64,000 bases of DNA from LMUY01 sp965198565 (GTDB lineage: Bacteria > Pseudomonadota > Alphaproteobacteria > Acetobacterales > Acetobacteraceae). This document shows positions 1 to 7,744 of this stretch, in pieces. The DNA lies in NCBI GenBank assembly GCA_965198565.1, contig OZ240665.1, positions 3,472,001-3,536,000 of the forward strand. Direction: 5' to 3'. The notes under the pieces are model-generated. The model was given only the letters and a program-made list of their open reading frames with translations, did no database searches and was not told where the DNA came from. The stretch's first letter is position 1. Each line of letters starts with the position of its first letter. The position numbers and the translations under genes are program-made.

Positions 1-732
1 CAGATAATACGCGACATACCAGAAGCTGCCGATGCCGCCTTTCCACAGCAGGATCGACCACAACAGCCGATGCTGCCGCACGACGGCAAACCCGTGCCCA
101 ATGCCGCCCAGCAACGAACTCCGCACCCGCGCCGCCGGCACATCCACCCGCCCCAAAGCCAGCACCGCCCCCGCCGACAGCAGGAACGAGGCTGCGTCCA
201 AGGTGAAGAACTGCGCCACCGGCACCATCGCCGCCAGGATCGCCACCAGCCCGGGCCCCACCAGCCGGGCCGACCGGTCCGTGGTGTCGAACAGCGCATT
301 GGCCGCGGGCAGCAGCCGCGGGCTCGGCAGCAGCACGGGCAGGGTCGCCGCCAGCGCGGGGTCGAACACCGCTTCGCCCACGGCCAGCACCAGGATGGCC
401 AGCCCGAGCCCAGCCGGCGGCGGCCCGCCCGAGCCCAGCCACCAGCCCACCACCAGCAGCAGCACCGCCGCGCGCGCCACGTCGGCGCCGACCAGGGCCC
501 GCGCCTGGTCCCAATGGTCCGCCCAGCGCCCCACCAGCAACGCCGCCGCCAGCCCGCATGCCGCCTGCAGCGCCGTCAGATACCCGGCGGCCGGCCCGAA
601 CGCGCTCACCGCCACCCACACCAGCGCCACGGCGTAGAACTGGTCGCCCACCGCCGACAGCGTCAGCCCGCCCCACAGCAGACTGACCCGGCGGATCGCC
701 AGCGGCCGCAGCAGGAGCGGGGTCGCGATCAC
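1..732 (-). CDS. MFS transporter, N-terminal part (cut by window edge)
   Basis: The minus strand is open from a GTG at 732 to the left edge, giving about 244 residues. The reading is strongly hydrophobic and typical of the EntS/DUF894-like MFS subgroup: RRVSLLWGGLTLSAVGDQFY at the first helix, then EAVFDPALAATLPVLLP, then DAASFLLSAG near residue 180. Such proteins export small molecules across the inner membrane; the substrate cannot be told. An in-frame TAG lies just upstream of a TTG at 759, so only GTG 732 or TTG 759 can be the start. The C-terminal half lies outside the window. Confidence 0.75.
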   Translation of the reverse strand, partial: MIATPLLLRPLAIRRVSLLWGGLTLSAVGDQFYAVALVWVAVSAFGPAAGYLTALQAACGLAAALLVGRWADHWDQARALVGADVARAAVLLLVVGWWLGSGGPPPAGLGLAILVLAVGEAVFDPALAATLPVLLPSPRLLPAANALFDTTDRSARLVGPGLVAILAAMVPVAQFFTLDAASFLLSAGAVLALGRVDVPAARVRSSLLGGIGHGFAVVRQHRLLWSILLWKGGIGSFWYVAYYL

Positions 733-760
733 CCGAGGCGGTCCACGCGATGACTCCAAT

Positions 761-836
761 CCCTAGGGTGCGTTGCGCTTTGGCAACGCACCCCCGTGGC
801 GCGCGTGGTGGGGGCCAAAGCGCACCCCACCCTACC
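761..836. repeat. Imperfect inverted repeat between two genes
   Basis: TAGGGTGCGTTGCGCTTTGG at the left is mirrored by CCAAAGCGCACCCCACCCTA at the right, around a short GT-rich centre that itself contains the inverted copy of GGCAACGCACC. It fills the gap between the MFS gene and the flavin reductase stop codon. It looks like a dispersed REP-type element that may also act as a terminator for the reductase. Confidence 0.6.
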
Positions 837-1461
837 GCCGCCGCCAGTCCTTCACCGGGATGCGCGGCAGCTCGAACGTGTCGCCCGTGCGGGTGTACCA
901 GCCGCCGCCATGCATGCGCCCCACGAGCCCGAGCTTCGGCGTGTCGATATAGTGGCGCGAGGCGTCCATCACCGCCTCATCCGCGACATGCATGGCCAGG
1001 ATGCGGCCGATCACCAAATCCCGCTCGCCAGGCAGCGACAGCGTCTGGTAGCGCTCGCACTCGAACGCCACCGGGCTTTGCGTCAGCCGTGGCGGCGCCA
1101 CCCGCACCGAGGGCGTGGTCGCCAGCCCGGCCTCCGCCACCTCGCTGACCGCCGGGTCGAACTCGATGGCGGTCACCACCATCGCCTGCGCCATCGCCTC
1201 GCTCACCAGGTTCACCACGAACTGGCCGGAGCTGCGGATATTGGCCGCGCTGTCCTTGGGCTCGCCGTTGTCGCGCCCGTCGATGCTCACGATCAGCAGC
1301 GGCGGCTCCCCCGCGATGGCGTTGAAGAACGAGTACGGCGCCGCGTTCACCAGCCCGGCGGCCGATTGCGTCACCACCCAGGCAATCGGCCGCGGCACCA
1401 CCGTGGCGACGATCAGCTTGTAGCGGTCGCGTCCCGAGATCGTCTCGAAGTCGAAGTGCAT
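832..1461 (-). CDS. Flavin reductase-like, FMN-binding split-barrel protein
   Basis: About 209 residues with the flavin reductase-like fold: SGRDRYKLIVATVVPRPIAW near the N terminus, NAAPYSFFNAIAGEPPLLIV, then SGQFVVNLV. Relatives reduce FMN/FAD with NAD(P)H or simply bind FMN; the partner is unknown. The frame stays open upstream to 1596, but that stretch translates the palindromic repeat at 1553-1594 (LPEGEGS), so it is not coding. I chose the ATG at 1461 (MHFDFETISG), which is where family similarity begins; ATGs at 1491 and 1488 are alternatives. No partner oxygenase is adjacent. Confidence 0.8.
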   Translation of the reverse strand: MHFDFETISGRDRYKLIVATVVPRPIAWVVTQSAAGLVNAAPYSFFNAIAGEPPLLIVSIDGRDNGEPKDSAANIRSSGQFVVNLVSEAMAQAMVVTAIEFDPAVSEVAEAGLATTPSVRVAPPRLTQSPVAFECERYQTLSLPGERDLVIGRILAMHVADEAVMDASRHYIDTPKLGLVGRMHGGGWYTRTGDTFELPRIPVKDWRRR

Positions 1462-1552
1462 GGGGATGGCCCGATGGTTGCCCGCCATCATCGCTTTGCC
1501 GCCCCACCGCCGCAAGCGCAGGCGATTGCATGAGGGATATTGATCCAGGCAA

Positions 1553-1594
1553 GAGCCCTCTCCCTCTGGGAGAGGGTGCGAGGGTTGAGGGTGC
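1553..1594. repeat. CCCTCTCCC/GGGAGAGGG palindromic repeat
   Basis: GAGCCCTCTCCCTCTGGGAG followed by AGGGTGCGAGGG: one copy of the REP-like family seen at seven other places in the window. The two arms (CCCTCTCCC and GGGAGAGGG) form a tight hairpin followed by a GAGGG tail. Confidence 0.8.
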
Positions 1595-1719
1595 AAGGGC
1601 CGCCATCCTCGCGGCTGGCAAGCACTTGCTCGATCTCGATCTCTACACCACTCGCCCCTTGCCCGAATCGACCCGCGCCGCCATGGTGCGCCCTCAACTT
1701 ACTGAAAGGAGGTGACCCA

Positions 1720-1791
1720 GTGTCTCATTGTCAGATCGCTCGTTCTGCCGCTGCTACCTGGATGCGCGCCTCGGGTTCGCTCGCGGGCTAA
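1720..1791 (+). CDS. Possible small ORF behind an extended Shine-Dalgarno
   Basis: An 11-base match to the anti-SD of 16S rRNA (AAAGGAGGTGA, 1705-1715) stands 7 bases (counted from GGAGG) before a GTG that opens a 23-codon frame: V-SHCQIARSAAATWMRASGSLAG. A second frame can start at TTG 1728 (SDRSFCRCYLDARLGFARG) but then has poorer spacing and runs on without a clear end. A GC-rich hairpin follows at 1830-1855. The peptide is not a family I recognise; the SD strength is the only real support. It could be a leader peptide or the head of a small RNA. Confidence 0.35.
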   Translation: MSHCQIARSAAATWMRASGSLAG

Positions 1792-1829
1792 CACGCCAGG
1801 GTCGGTGCGGTAGGCCGTCCGGCAATGGG

Positions 1830-1855
1830 AGGGCTCCGGTGCAAGCCGGAGCCCT
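1830..1855 (+). terminator. GC-rich hairpin after small ORF
   Basis: AGGGCTCCGG and CCGGAGCCCT form a perfect 10-bp stem around a 6-base loop. There is no T run after it, so it is either a weak or Rho-assisted terminator or part of a structured leader upstream of the glycosyltransferase at 1918. Apart from the small ORF and this hairpin, 1595-1917 shows nothing else. Confidence 0.4.
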
Positions 1856-1917
1856 CTGTGCGGCAACAAAACTATTAACCCAAAGCAACTTCCAGCCTCG
1901 TTGCGCGTGCCTCCCGC

Positions 1918-3081
1918 ATGCGAATATCCGGACCTGTCGTCGTCGCCATCCCCGTCCGCGACGAGGCGGACCGGATCGGCCCCTGCCTCGAGGCGCTGGA
2001 CGCCCAAATCGGCCGCCGTGTCGACCACATCGTGCTGCTGCTCAACAACTGCACCGACGCGTCAGCCGCCATCTCCCGCGCCGTCCCGCTGCATCGAAGC
2101 ACCCGCCTGCACCTGATCGAGCGGACCCTGCCGCCGCGCCAGGCCAATGCCGGCCACGCCCGGCGGCTCGCCATGCAGGCCGCCGCCTCCCTCGCCGGCC
2201 CCCAGGGCGTGCTGCTCACCACCGACGCCGACGGCCTGGTCGACACCGACTGGATCGCAGCCAACCTGCAAGCCATCGAGCGCGGCGCCGACGTGGTCGC
2301 CGGATGGGTCGAGCTGCACCCGATCGAGTGGGGCCAAATCCCCCCCACGCTGCACGAGGACGACGCCCGCGAATGCGCCTATGACGCCGTTTGCGACGAA
2401 ATCCACGCCCGCTTGGACCCCGACCCCGCCGACCCGATGCCGCGCCACACCCAGCATTCCGGCGCCAGCATCGCCGTGACCGCCGCCGCCTATGCCAGCA
2501 GCGGCGGCGTGCCGGACATTCCCTCCGGCGAGGATCGCGCCTTCATCGCGGCCTTGCGCCGGGTCGATGCGCGGCTGCGGCATGCCCCGGAAGTGCATGT
2601 CACCGTGTCGGGCCGCACCATCGGGCGCAGCGCCGGCGGCATGGCCGACACCATCCGCCGCCGCCTGACCGCGCCGGACCGCTTCCTCGACGACCGGCTC
2701 GAACCCGCCGTCGACTGCGCCCGCCGCGCCTGGTGCCGCGCCACCCTGCGCCTGGCCTATGCCACCCCCGAGAGGGACCTGGCGCCGCTGGCCGCCCAAC
2801 TCGGCCTTGCCCCCGCCGACATCGCGCCCGCGCTGCAACTGCCGCACTTCGGCGCCGCCTGGGAGGCCGTCGAGGCCGCCGCACCCGCCTTGCGCCGCCG
2901 CTTGGTGCCAGTGGCGGATCTTACCCTCCACATGGAAGTCGCCAACGCTATCCTGGCGGAGTTGCGCCAGGGGCATCCAGCCGGGCATCCAGCCGGGCAT
3001 CCAGCCGCGCATCCAGCCGGTCGATCCGGTAGCGGTCCTCTCGCCGCTGATAGGCTGGAGCCAGCCCCAAGGCAGCGATGA
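1918..3081 (+). CDS. Family 2 glycosyltransferase
   Basis: 387 residues. The N terminus has the GT-A core: VVVAIPVRDEADRI at 7-20, LLNNCTDAS at 41-49, and the metal-binding DAD in LLTTDADGLVDTDW at 103-105. SGEDRAF further on marks the acceptor-side ED motif. It would transfer a sugar from a nucleotide donor to an unknown acceptor at the inner membrane face. It converges on a NodS-like methyltransferase, PIG-L deacetylase and acyl-CoA dehydrogenase; this set suggests an amino-sugar conjugate. The last 45 codons overlap the methyltransferase on the other strand and carry a four-fold GHPA repeat, so the natural C terminus may have been extended by repeat growth. Confidence 0.8.
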   Translation: MRISGPVVVAIPVRDEADRIGPCLEALDAQIGRRVDHIVLLLNNCTDASAAISRAVPLHRSTRLHLIERTLPPRQANAGHARRLAMQAAASLAGPQGVLLTTDADGLVDTDWIAANLQAIERGADVVAGWVELHPIEWGQIPPTLHEDDARECAYDAVCDEIHARLDPDPADPMPRHTQHSGASIAVTAAAYASSGGVPDIPSGEDRAFIAALRRVDARLRHAPEVHVTVSGRTIGRSAGGMADTIRRRLTAPDRFLDDRLEPAVDCARRAWCRATLRLAYATPERDLAPLAAQLGLAPADIAPALQLPHFGAAWEAVEAAAPALRRRLVPVADLTLHMEVANAILAELRQGHPAGHPAGHPAAHPAGRSGSGPLAADRLEPAPRQR

Positions 3082-3571
3082 ACCCCTCCGCGGCCTCGTC
3101 CCCCGTCAGCGGGTAGTCGGTCCCGCCGAGGTAGTGCACCAGCAGCATCACGCCGCCGGGCTGGATCGCGGCCGCCGCCCGCAGCGCCGTCGCCCGCAGC
3201 GCCGCGGCGTCGAGGTAGTAGAGCACTTCGGAGAACACGATCAGGTCGAACCGGCCCGGCGGCCACTCGTCCGGCACCGCCCGCCGCTCGAACCGCACGC
3301 TCGGGCAGCGCGCGCGCGCCTGCGCCAGGGCGCTCTCGGCCACGTCGAGCGAAAGCAGCCTGTCGCACCGCGCCGCCAACTGCCGGGTCAGCACCCCGAT
3401 CGAGCACCCGACCTCGAGCCCGGCGGCAAAGCGCCGCGACGGCAGGGCTGCCAGGGTCGCCGCATATTTGTCCCGTTCGTAATCGCTGGTGGCGAACTGC
3501 CATGGGTCGGCATCCGCGGCATACAGCGCCTCGAAGTAAACCGGCGGGATGGTTTCGCTGCGGCGGCTCAT
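2948..3571 (-). CDS. NodS-like SAM-dependent methyltransferase
   Basis: 207 residues. Class I methyltransferase fold: LEVGCSIGVLTRQLAARC is the SAM-binding motif I, LLSLDV its acidic strand-2 end, and FDLIVFSEVLYYLD motif II. The N terminus (YFEALYAADADPWQF) and the spacing resemble the NodS/methyltransferase-12 group that N-methylates amino sugars. The start ATG at 3571 overlaps the stop of the PIG-L gene (ATGA), implying coupled translation. The C terminus ends in four RLDA repeats and overlaps the glycosyltransferase by 134 bases. N-methylation of a deacetylated sugar is inferred from neighbours, not shown. Confidence 0.8.
   Translation of the reverse strand: MSRRSETIPPVYFEALYAADADPWQFATSDYERDKYAATLAALPSRRFAAGLEVGCSIGVLTRQLAARCDRLLSLDVAESALAQARARCPSVRFERRAVPDEWPPGRFDLIVFSEVLYYLDAAALRATALRAAAAIQPGGVMLLVHYLGGTDYPLTGDEAAEGFIAALGLAPAYQRREDRYRIDRLDARLDARLDARLDAPGATPPG
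2971..3018. repeat. 12-bp tandem repeat, four units, coding on both strands
   Basis: GGGCATCCAGCC three times, then GCGCATCCAGCC. It encodes GHPA x3 plus AHPA at the end of the glycosyltransferase and RLDA units at the end of the methyltransferase on the opposite strand. Being a multiple of three, copy-number change keeps both frames. Confidence 0.9.
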
Positions 3572-4287
3572 GCCGGGCGCAAATAGAGTTCGTCGGCCGT
3601 ATCGAACAGCGCCATGAACTCCGGCTTCATCTGGAACCCCTTGGGATCGTCCGTGATCAGCCCGTCCCACTGCGACTTGTGGCAGCGGATCGCCTTGCGC
3701 TTGGCCTCCTGCCACGGCAGCACCGGCAGCCGCACGCCGGACGTGTCCGCCACGTCCGTCTCCGGCGGCAACGTCCGCCCCCACACCGGATACGCCCAGT
3801 GCGGCACGGCCCCGGCCTTGGCCACCGCCGCGGCAATGAACGAGGCCGCCTCGTGGTCGCTATGCGGATCATACTGCCAAGGCGCGATCAGGCTGCGGCA
3901 GGCGTTGGCGCGCAGCAGCCCGAGCACCCGCTCCACCGCCACGGCCAGCCCCGGCCCGGCGCTGGGCGCCTTCGTGTCGGTGTAGCGCAGGAACACCACC
4001 CGCTCCGCCGCCAGGCCCAGACAGGCCGCCGCCGCCAGCGTCTCCGCCTCCCGCACCGCCCGCAGCCGCGCCGCCGGGTGGCTGCGCGAGTTCGGATGCG
4101 ACCCGGCGCCATCCGTCAGCATCACCAGCAACGGCGGCTGCCCCGCCTCGCACGCCGCCGCGATCAAGCCGCCGCAGCCGAGGCTCTCGTCGTCCGGATG
4201 CGGCGCCAGCACCATCGCCGCCCCGCCGGTGAGTGTGTCCAGATCCGTCTCGGGCCAGCGCTGCGCATCGCCGAAGATCACGCCCAC
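3568..4287 (-). CDS. PIG-L family deacetylase
   Basis: About 239 residues. The zinc-binding signature HPDDESLGCGG lies near residue 35, and the second metal motif DPHSDHEA near residue 145. These enzymes remove acetyl groups from N-acetylglucosamine conjugates (GlcNAc-PI, mycothiol, bacillithiol precursors). The start is uncertain: TTG 4296 overlaps the TGA of the dehydrogenase, while GTG 4287 and GTG 4281 are in frame; GTG 4287 (VGVIFGDAQRW) was chosen. It is coupled by ATGA to the downstream methyltransferase. Confidence 0.82.
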   Translation of the reverse strand: MGVIFGDAQRWPETDLDTLTGGAAMVLAPHPDDESLGCGGLIAAACEAGQPPLLVMLTDGAGSHPNSRSHPAARLRAVREAETLAAAACLGLAAERVVFLRYTDTKAPSAGPGLAVAVERVLGLLRANACRSLIAPWQYDPHSDHEAASFIAAAVAKAGAVPHWAYPVWGRTLPPETDVADTSGVRLPVLPWQEAKRKAIRCHKSQWDGLITDDPKGFQMKPEFMALFDTADELYLRPA

Positions 4288-4292
4288 GGTGG

Positions 4293-5360
4293 TCAACGCG
4301 CCATCGCCCGGCTCGCCGCCTCGGTGAGCACGCAATCCGCCGCCGGCTGGCGCAGATAGGCCGCCAGGTCGCGCGCGATCCGCTCCGCCGCGTTCCCCCG
4401 CATCACCGCCGCCACGCCGAGCGACCGTTGCGCCAGTTGGATCACGTCCAGCGCCGCCCGCTCCACCGCCAGCCGCGCCAGCCCGACATAGGCCACCGCG
4501 TCGGCCCCGGCGTCCGCTGCCTCCGCTCGCGGCGCCGCGGACGCGAGCCACAGCCGCGCCGTTTCCGTCGCGATCAGCGCCTGGCCCATGCGCGCCTGCT
4601 GGTGCGGGTCGCCCTGCCGCCCGCGCGCCACCAATTGGCTGGCGATCTGCTCGGTCAGAACCTCGATGCCTCCCAGCGTCACGGCCGAGGTCCGCCATGC
4701 GCCGCAGGACAGCTCCGGCTCGCGCAGGTAATCCCCGGCGTGGCCGAACACCTGGCCCTGCGCGCCGTCGCAGCGCACCTGTCCCGTCGTGGCGGCCCGC
4801 ATCCCGGCCAAGCCGCCCGGCAATGGGGCGACCCGGCACCCATTGGTGACGTCGGCATACACCAGCCGCGTGTCGCCCAAGCGGTCCGTCGCCGTCACCA
4901 CCGCGCGCGTCGCATGGCCGGCGGCCGAGCAAAACTGCTTGTCCCCCGTCAGGCTCCCGCCCGAGACGACCAGGCCTCCTTCCGGCGGGTCGGTCACCCA
5001 CAACCCGATGAGCTGCCCGCAAACGGCGTCCTCGGCGGCCCGCCGCTGTACCGCCGGGTCGCCGTAGCGGGCCACCAGCCGCAGCGCGTTGACATGCGCC
5101 TCGAGGACGCGTCCCACCGCCAGGTTGCCGCGCCCGAGCAGGCGGAACATTTCGAGCGCGGCCCCTGCCTGCGCCGGCTCGGTGCCGACGCCCGCTCCCC
5201 CCAGCGCCGTAGGAGCCGCCGCGCGCAACACGCCTGCTTCGCGCAGTGCGTCGATGTCCTCGCTCGGGAACGCCGCCGCCTCGTCCAGCGCCGCCGCCCG
5301 CCGCTGCAACGCAGGGATCAGCCATTCGAGCCGGGAAAGCAGGGCAGCGGATGTATCCAT
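4293..5360 (-). CDS. Acyl-CoA dehydrogenase family protein
   Basis: 355 residues. Helical N-terminal domain, then the middle beta domain (GLWVTDPPEGGLVVSGGSLTGDKQFCSAAGHA) and a helical C-terminal domain ending in AQRSLGVAAVMRGNAAERIARDLAAYLRQPAAD. This is the FAD-dependent acyl-CoA dehydrogenase fold, probably a divergent oxidoreductase rather than a beta-oxidation enzyme. ATG 5360 (MDTSAALLSRLEW) fits the domain start; a frame-extending start at 5399 adds 13 glycine-rich residues with no support. It is the first gene of a three-gene minus-strand operon with the deacetylase and methyltransferase. Confidence 0.75.
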   Translation of the reverse strand: MDTSAALLSRLEWLIPALQRRAAALDEAAAFPSEDIDALREAGVLRAAAPTALGGAGVGTEPAQAGAALEMFRLLGRGNLAVGRVLEAHVNALRLVARYGDPAVQRRAAEDAVCGQLIGLWVTDPPEGGLVVSGGSLTGDKQFCSAAGHATRAVVTATDRLGDTRLVYADVTNGCRVAPLPGGLAGMRAATTGQVRCDGAQGQVFGHAGDYLREPELSCGAWRTSAVTLGGIEVLTEQIASQLVARGRQGDPHQQARMGQALIATETARLWLASAAPRAEAADAGADAVAYVGLARLAVERAALDVIQLAQRSLGVAAVMRGNAAERIARDLAAYLRQPAADCVLTEAASRAMAR

Positions 5361-5432
5361 TACGCTCACAACCGCCCAGCCCCCGCCAAGTTGCCCCATC
5401 TGACACGTGGCAAGTCCCTCTCCCCCTAACCT

Positions 5433-5471
5433 AAAAGCCCTCTCCCTCTGGGAGAGGGTTGGGTGAGGGGG
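5433..5471. repeat. CCCTCTCCC/GGGAGAGGG palindromic repeat
   Basis: AAAAGCCCTCTCCCTCTGGG, AGAGGGTTGGGTGAGGGGG: a full-length copy of the REP-like family, upstream of the acyl-CoA dehydrogenase. Confidence 0.85.
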
Positions 5472-5496
5472 CCCGCCGCTCCAATACCGCCCGTTA

Positions 5497-5560
5497 AAAA
5501 GCCCTCTCCCGCTGGAAAAGCCCTCTCCCGCTGGCGGGAGAGGGCTGGGTGAGGGTGGCT
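5497..5560. repeat. Palindromic repeat with partly duplicated arm
   Basis: The left arm AAAAGCCCTCTCCCGCTGG occurs twice in a row before the right arm GGCGGGAGAGGGCTGGGTGA. The centre reads GCTGGC instead of TCT, so this copy is a sequence variant of the family. Confidence 0.8.
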
Positions 5561-5646
5561 GCCGCCAAGCCCAAGCCAGCCCACCGGCAGCACAAACCCT
5601 CCAAACCCCTTGAAACTCCCCCGCCCCGTATGTTCCCTATCCGTTC

Positions 5647-6246
5647 ATGTCCTCGCCGCCCTCCACCCCCGAGCCAACCGCGCACGCCGCCCAACGCGCG
5701 CGCCAGCTCCGCCTGCTCGACCGCGCCTTGGACATCGGCGCCGCCCGCCTAGAACGCCTCGACCCCACCAAGCCCGATGCCCCCGACCTCCCCGACGCCG
5801 AGGCCGCCGTCATCTACGACAAGCTCACCCGTTCCATGCGCCAGAGCATCCTGCTATCCGACAAGCTCGCCGCCCCCATACCCGAGCCCAAAAAACTCGA
5901 CCCGGCCGCCCGCACCGCCGCCCGCAAGCGCATCATCCGCGACGTCGAAGACGTCATCCACGAGCGCGCCGGCACTCCCGAGCGCGTCGAGAACCTCGAA
6001 CGCGAGCTGCTCGAGCGCCTCGACGCCCCCGACATGGAGGTCGAGCTCGCCACCTGCTCCGTCGACGCCATCGTCCTCGACCTCTGCCGCGACCTCGGCC
6101 TGCGCGCCTCCGACTACAAGCGCCGCATCCCCCCCGAAATCGACCTCCTCGCCGAGTTCGCCGCCGCCCCGCCCGAGTCTTTGGGTGAAAACAACACCCG
6201 CCTCGGCCGAGACAACCCCTTCCTCCAAGGCAAGCACGACCCCTAA
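5647..6246 (+). CDS. Conserved-looking hypothetical protein, helical and charged
   Basis: 199 residues with no signal peptide or membrane segment. It is rich in Ala, Arg, Glu and Asp, and probably mostly helical, with a charged stretch from about residue 85 to 125 (RTAARKRIIRDVEDVIHERA, then NLERELLERL) that could form a coiled coil. A motif-like CRDLGLRASDYKRR lies near residue 145. I do not recognise the family. It stands alone between repeat clusters. Codon use and GC bias match the neighbours, so it is a genuine resident gene. Confidence 0.7.
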   Translation: MSSPPSTPEPTAHAAQRARQLRLLDRALDIGAARLERLDPTKPDAPDLPDAEAAVIYDKLTRSMRQSILLSDKLAAPIPEPKKLDPAARTAARKRIIRDVEDVIHERAGTPERVENLERELLERLDAPDMEVELATCSVDAIVLDLCRDLGLRASDYKRRIPPEIDLLAEFAAAPPESLGENNTRLGRDNPFLQGKHDP

Positions 6247-6252
6247 CCCCCC

Positions 6253-6291
6253 TAAAAGCCCTCTCCCTCTGGGAGAGGGTTGGGTGAGGGG
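6253..6291. repeat. CCCTCTCCC/GGGAGAGGG palindromic repeat
   Basis: CTAAAAGCCCTCTCCCTCTG then GGAGAGGGTTGGGTGAGGG: full-length copy directly after the hypothetical gene, where it may serve as its terminator. Confidence 0.85.
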
Positions 6292-6386
6292 CCAACGCGA
6301 ACCCATCTGCCCGTCTTAGGCAGCGTCGCCACAGGCGCGCGCATCAGGCGCGCCGCAGCGCCTGCGTCACCCTGAAGCATTCGCTC

Positions 6387-6492
6387 TAGAGCCTGATCGC
6401 ATCAGGTTGAAACAACCTGATGCGTGAATCAGCCTCTCAAACAAAGAGTTAGAGCATGATTGCTTCGCCTATCAGAAGCAATCATGCTCTAA
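6387..6492. repeat. Two AT-richer inverted repeats in a 446-bp gene-free stretch
   Basis: The first dyad is AGAGCCTGATCGCATCAGGT, with a partner beginning ACCTGATGCG that ends CAGCCTCT (imperfect). The second, at 6449-6492, is a nearly perfect palindrome: TTAGAGCATGATTGCTTC and GAAGCAATCATGCTCTAA around 8 bases. Elements of the AGAGCATGATT type are common intergenic hairpins in alphaproteobacteria. The rest of 6247-6692 holds no convincing gene; a 24-codon frame at 6597-6668 has no RBS. Confidence 0.7.
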
Positions 6493-6692
6493 GGAAACGC
6501 GGCGAAACGGTGCCAGCCGCGACCGCAGCGCCATCGCGTAATCGGCGAGAGCCGTGTTGTGGCTCGCTTGATCCGCTCGGACGACGTCATCCGATGCGCG
6601 ACACGAAGATTGCTCGCAACGAACCCAAACTTTTGACTATGCTGACCCAGCTTGAACGCAGAGCTTGAATAATCAAGCCGGGGAGGATCCTG

Positions 6693-7136
6693 TTGGCGCA
6701 ACGGCAAAGCCGATCAAACCCCGCCCCGGCTGGCAACGCCCGCTCGGACCAGGGTTTCACCCTGTTTGAAGTGCTCGTCGCCTTCCTCATCGCAGCAATG
6801 GCAGTGGCAACCGTCGTGCGTGTCACCACGACGGCCGTCGCCGCCACCCGCATCGCCGGGCGCTACGACGAGGCCGTGTCGCGCGCCCAGTCGCATCTTG
6901 CTCTCGCGACCGCGCTTCCCCTGATCGAGAGCGACCGCCAAGGCGACGAGGCGGACGGCTTCCATTGGCACGTCGCCGTCGAGGCGGCAGCCGTCGCGCA
7001 TCCAGCTCCGCGATACAGCGCCAACGCCGCCGCCACACTCACGCTCTATCGCATCATCGTCGTCATGTCCTGGCGAGAGGATGGCAGCAGCCGGGCGGTC
7101 CAACTCTCCAGCGCACGCCTCGGACCGCTCGGGTGA
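6693..7136 (+). CDS. gspI: Type II secretion minor pseudopilin GspI-like
   Basis: 147 residues. Prepilin cleavage site DQG|FTLFEVLVAFLIAAMAVATV near residue 20, with Glu at mature position +5 and a hydrophobic helix, as in type IV prepilins and GspH/I/J. The TTG start at 6693 is preceded by a good SD (GGGAGG, 5 bases away). It overlaps gspJ (GTGA), and length and gene order fit GspI. It would form the pseudopilus tip with GspJ and GspK in the periplasm. GspC-H and the ATPase are not in this window. Confidence 0.75.
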   Translation: MAQRQSRSNPAPAGNARSDQGFTLFEVLVAFLIAAMAVATVVRVTTTAVAATRIAGRYDEAVSRAQSHLALATALPLIESDRQGDEADGFHWHVAVEAAAVAHPAPRYSANAAATLTLYRIIVVMSWREDGSSRAVQLSSARLGPLG

Positions 7137-7744
7137 GCCCACGCCGGGGAGAGGCAGCCGGCTTCACCATGCTGGAGCTCTTGGCGGCCTTGGTGGTGCT
7201 GGGCTTCATCATGTCGGGCCTGGCCGGCACCACCCAGCTCGCCTTGGCGTCGATCCGCAGTCAGACGACGTTCCTGCAACGACATCAAGACCTCCAGCCG
7301 GTCGACCAACTGCTGCGACACCTGGTCGCCGGCATGGTGCTGCCTGGAAATCCACGGCAGTCAGGGCTCGCCGGCGCAGGCGACAGCCTCACCTGTATCA
7401 CCAAGCTCCCGGACGACGATGGCCCCCCGCTTCGGATCAACGCGGTTCTCGCCACCGACGCCAGACATAGGCTGGTCCTAAACTGGACGCCCCGTTGGCA
7501 TGCGCAACCGCTCTCGCCACAGCCCGCGCCCGCGAGCGAAATCCTGCTGCAGCGCGTGGACCGGGTGGAGTTCAGCTACCTGTCTCCTGCCGGCGACGGC
7601 TGGCTCTCCGCCTGGAGCCGAACCGATCTTCCGGCATTGATCCGCATCAGGCTCGTCTTCCCGGCCGGAGACCCGCGCCACTGGCCGCCCATCATTGCCA
7701 CCACGCTGCAGCAAAGCCGCCCCCAGCAGGGTCTGAGTGGCTGA
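7133..7744 (+). CDS. gspJ: Type II secretion minor pseudopilin GspJ-like
   Basis: 203 residues starting at a GTG (7133) that overlaps the TGA of gspI. Cleavage motif EAAG|FTMLELLAALVVLGFIMS with Glu at +5, then a long soluble domain with VDRVEFSYL typical of GspJ. Its C terminus overlaps the start of gspK. With gspI and gspK it forms a translationally coupled minor-pseudopilin operon. The length is near the usual 190-210 residues. Confidence 0.75.
   Translation: MSPRRGEAAGFTMLELLAALVVLGFIMSGLAGTTQLALASIRSQTTFLQRHQDLQPVDQLLRHLVAGMVLPGNPRQSGLAGAGDSLTCITKLPDDDGPPLRINAVLATDARHRLVLNWTPRWHAQPLSPQPAPASEILLQRVDRVEFSYLSPAGDGWLSAWSRTDLPALIRIRLVFPAGDPRHWPPIIATTLQQSRPQQGLSG

Noticed and set aside
1462..1596. 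N-terminal extension of the flavin reductase
   Set aside because: It translates the intergenic palindromic repeat, so the coding region must begin downstream.
1700..1720. Reverse complement of a 16S rRNA 3' end (remnant rRNA gene)
   Set aside because: The match to the 16S tail is only about 11-12 bases and stops there, so it is a strong Shine-Dalgarno, not rRNA.
2971..3018. Short tandem units considered as a CRISPR or integration site
   Set aside because: Units are contiguous, 12 bp, without spacers, and lie within two coding frames.
6597..6668. 24-codon frame upstream of gspI
   Set aside because: No ribosome site and no prepilin motif; not GspH.
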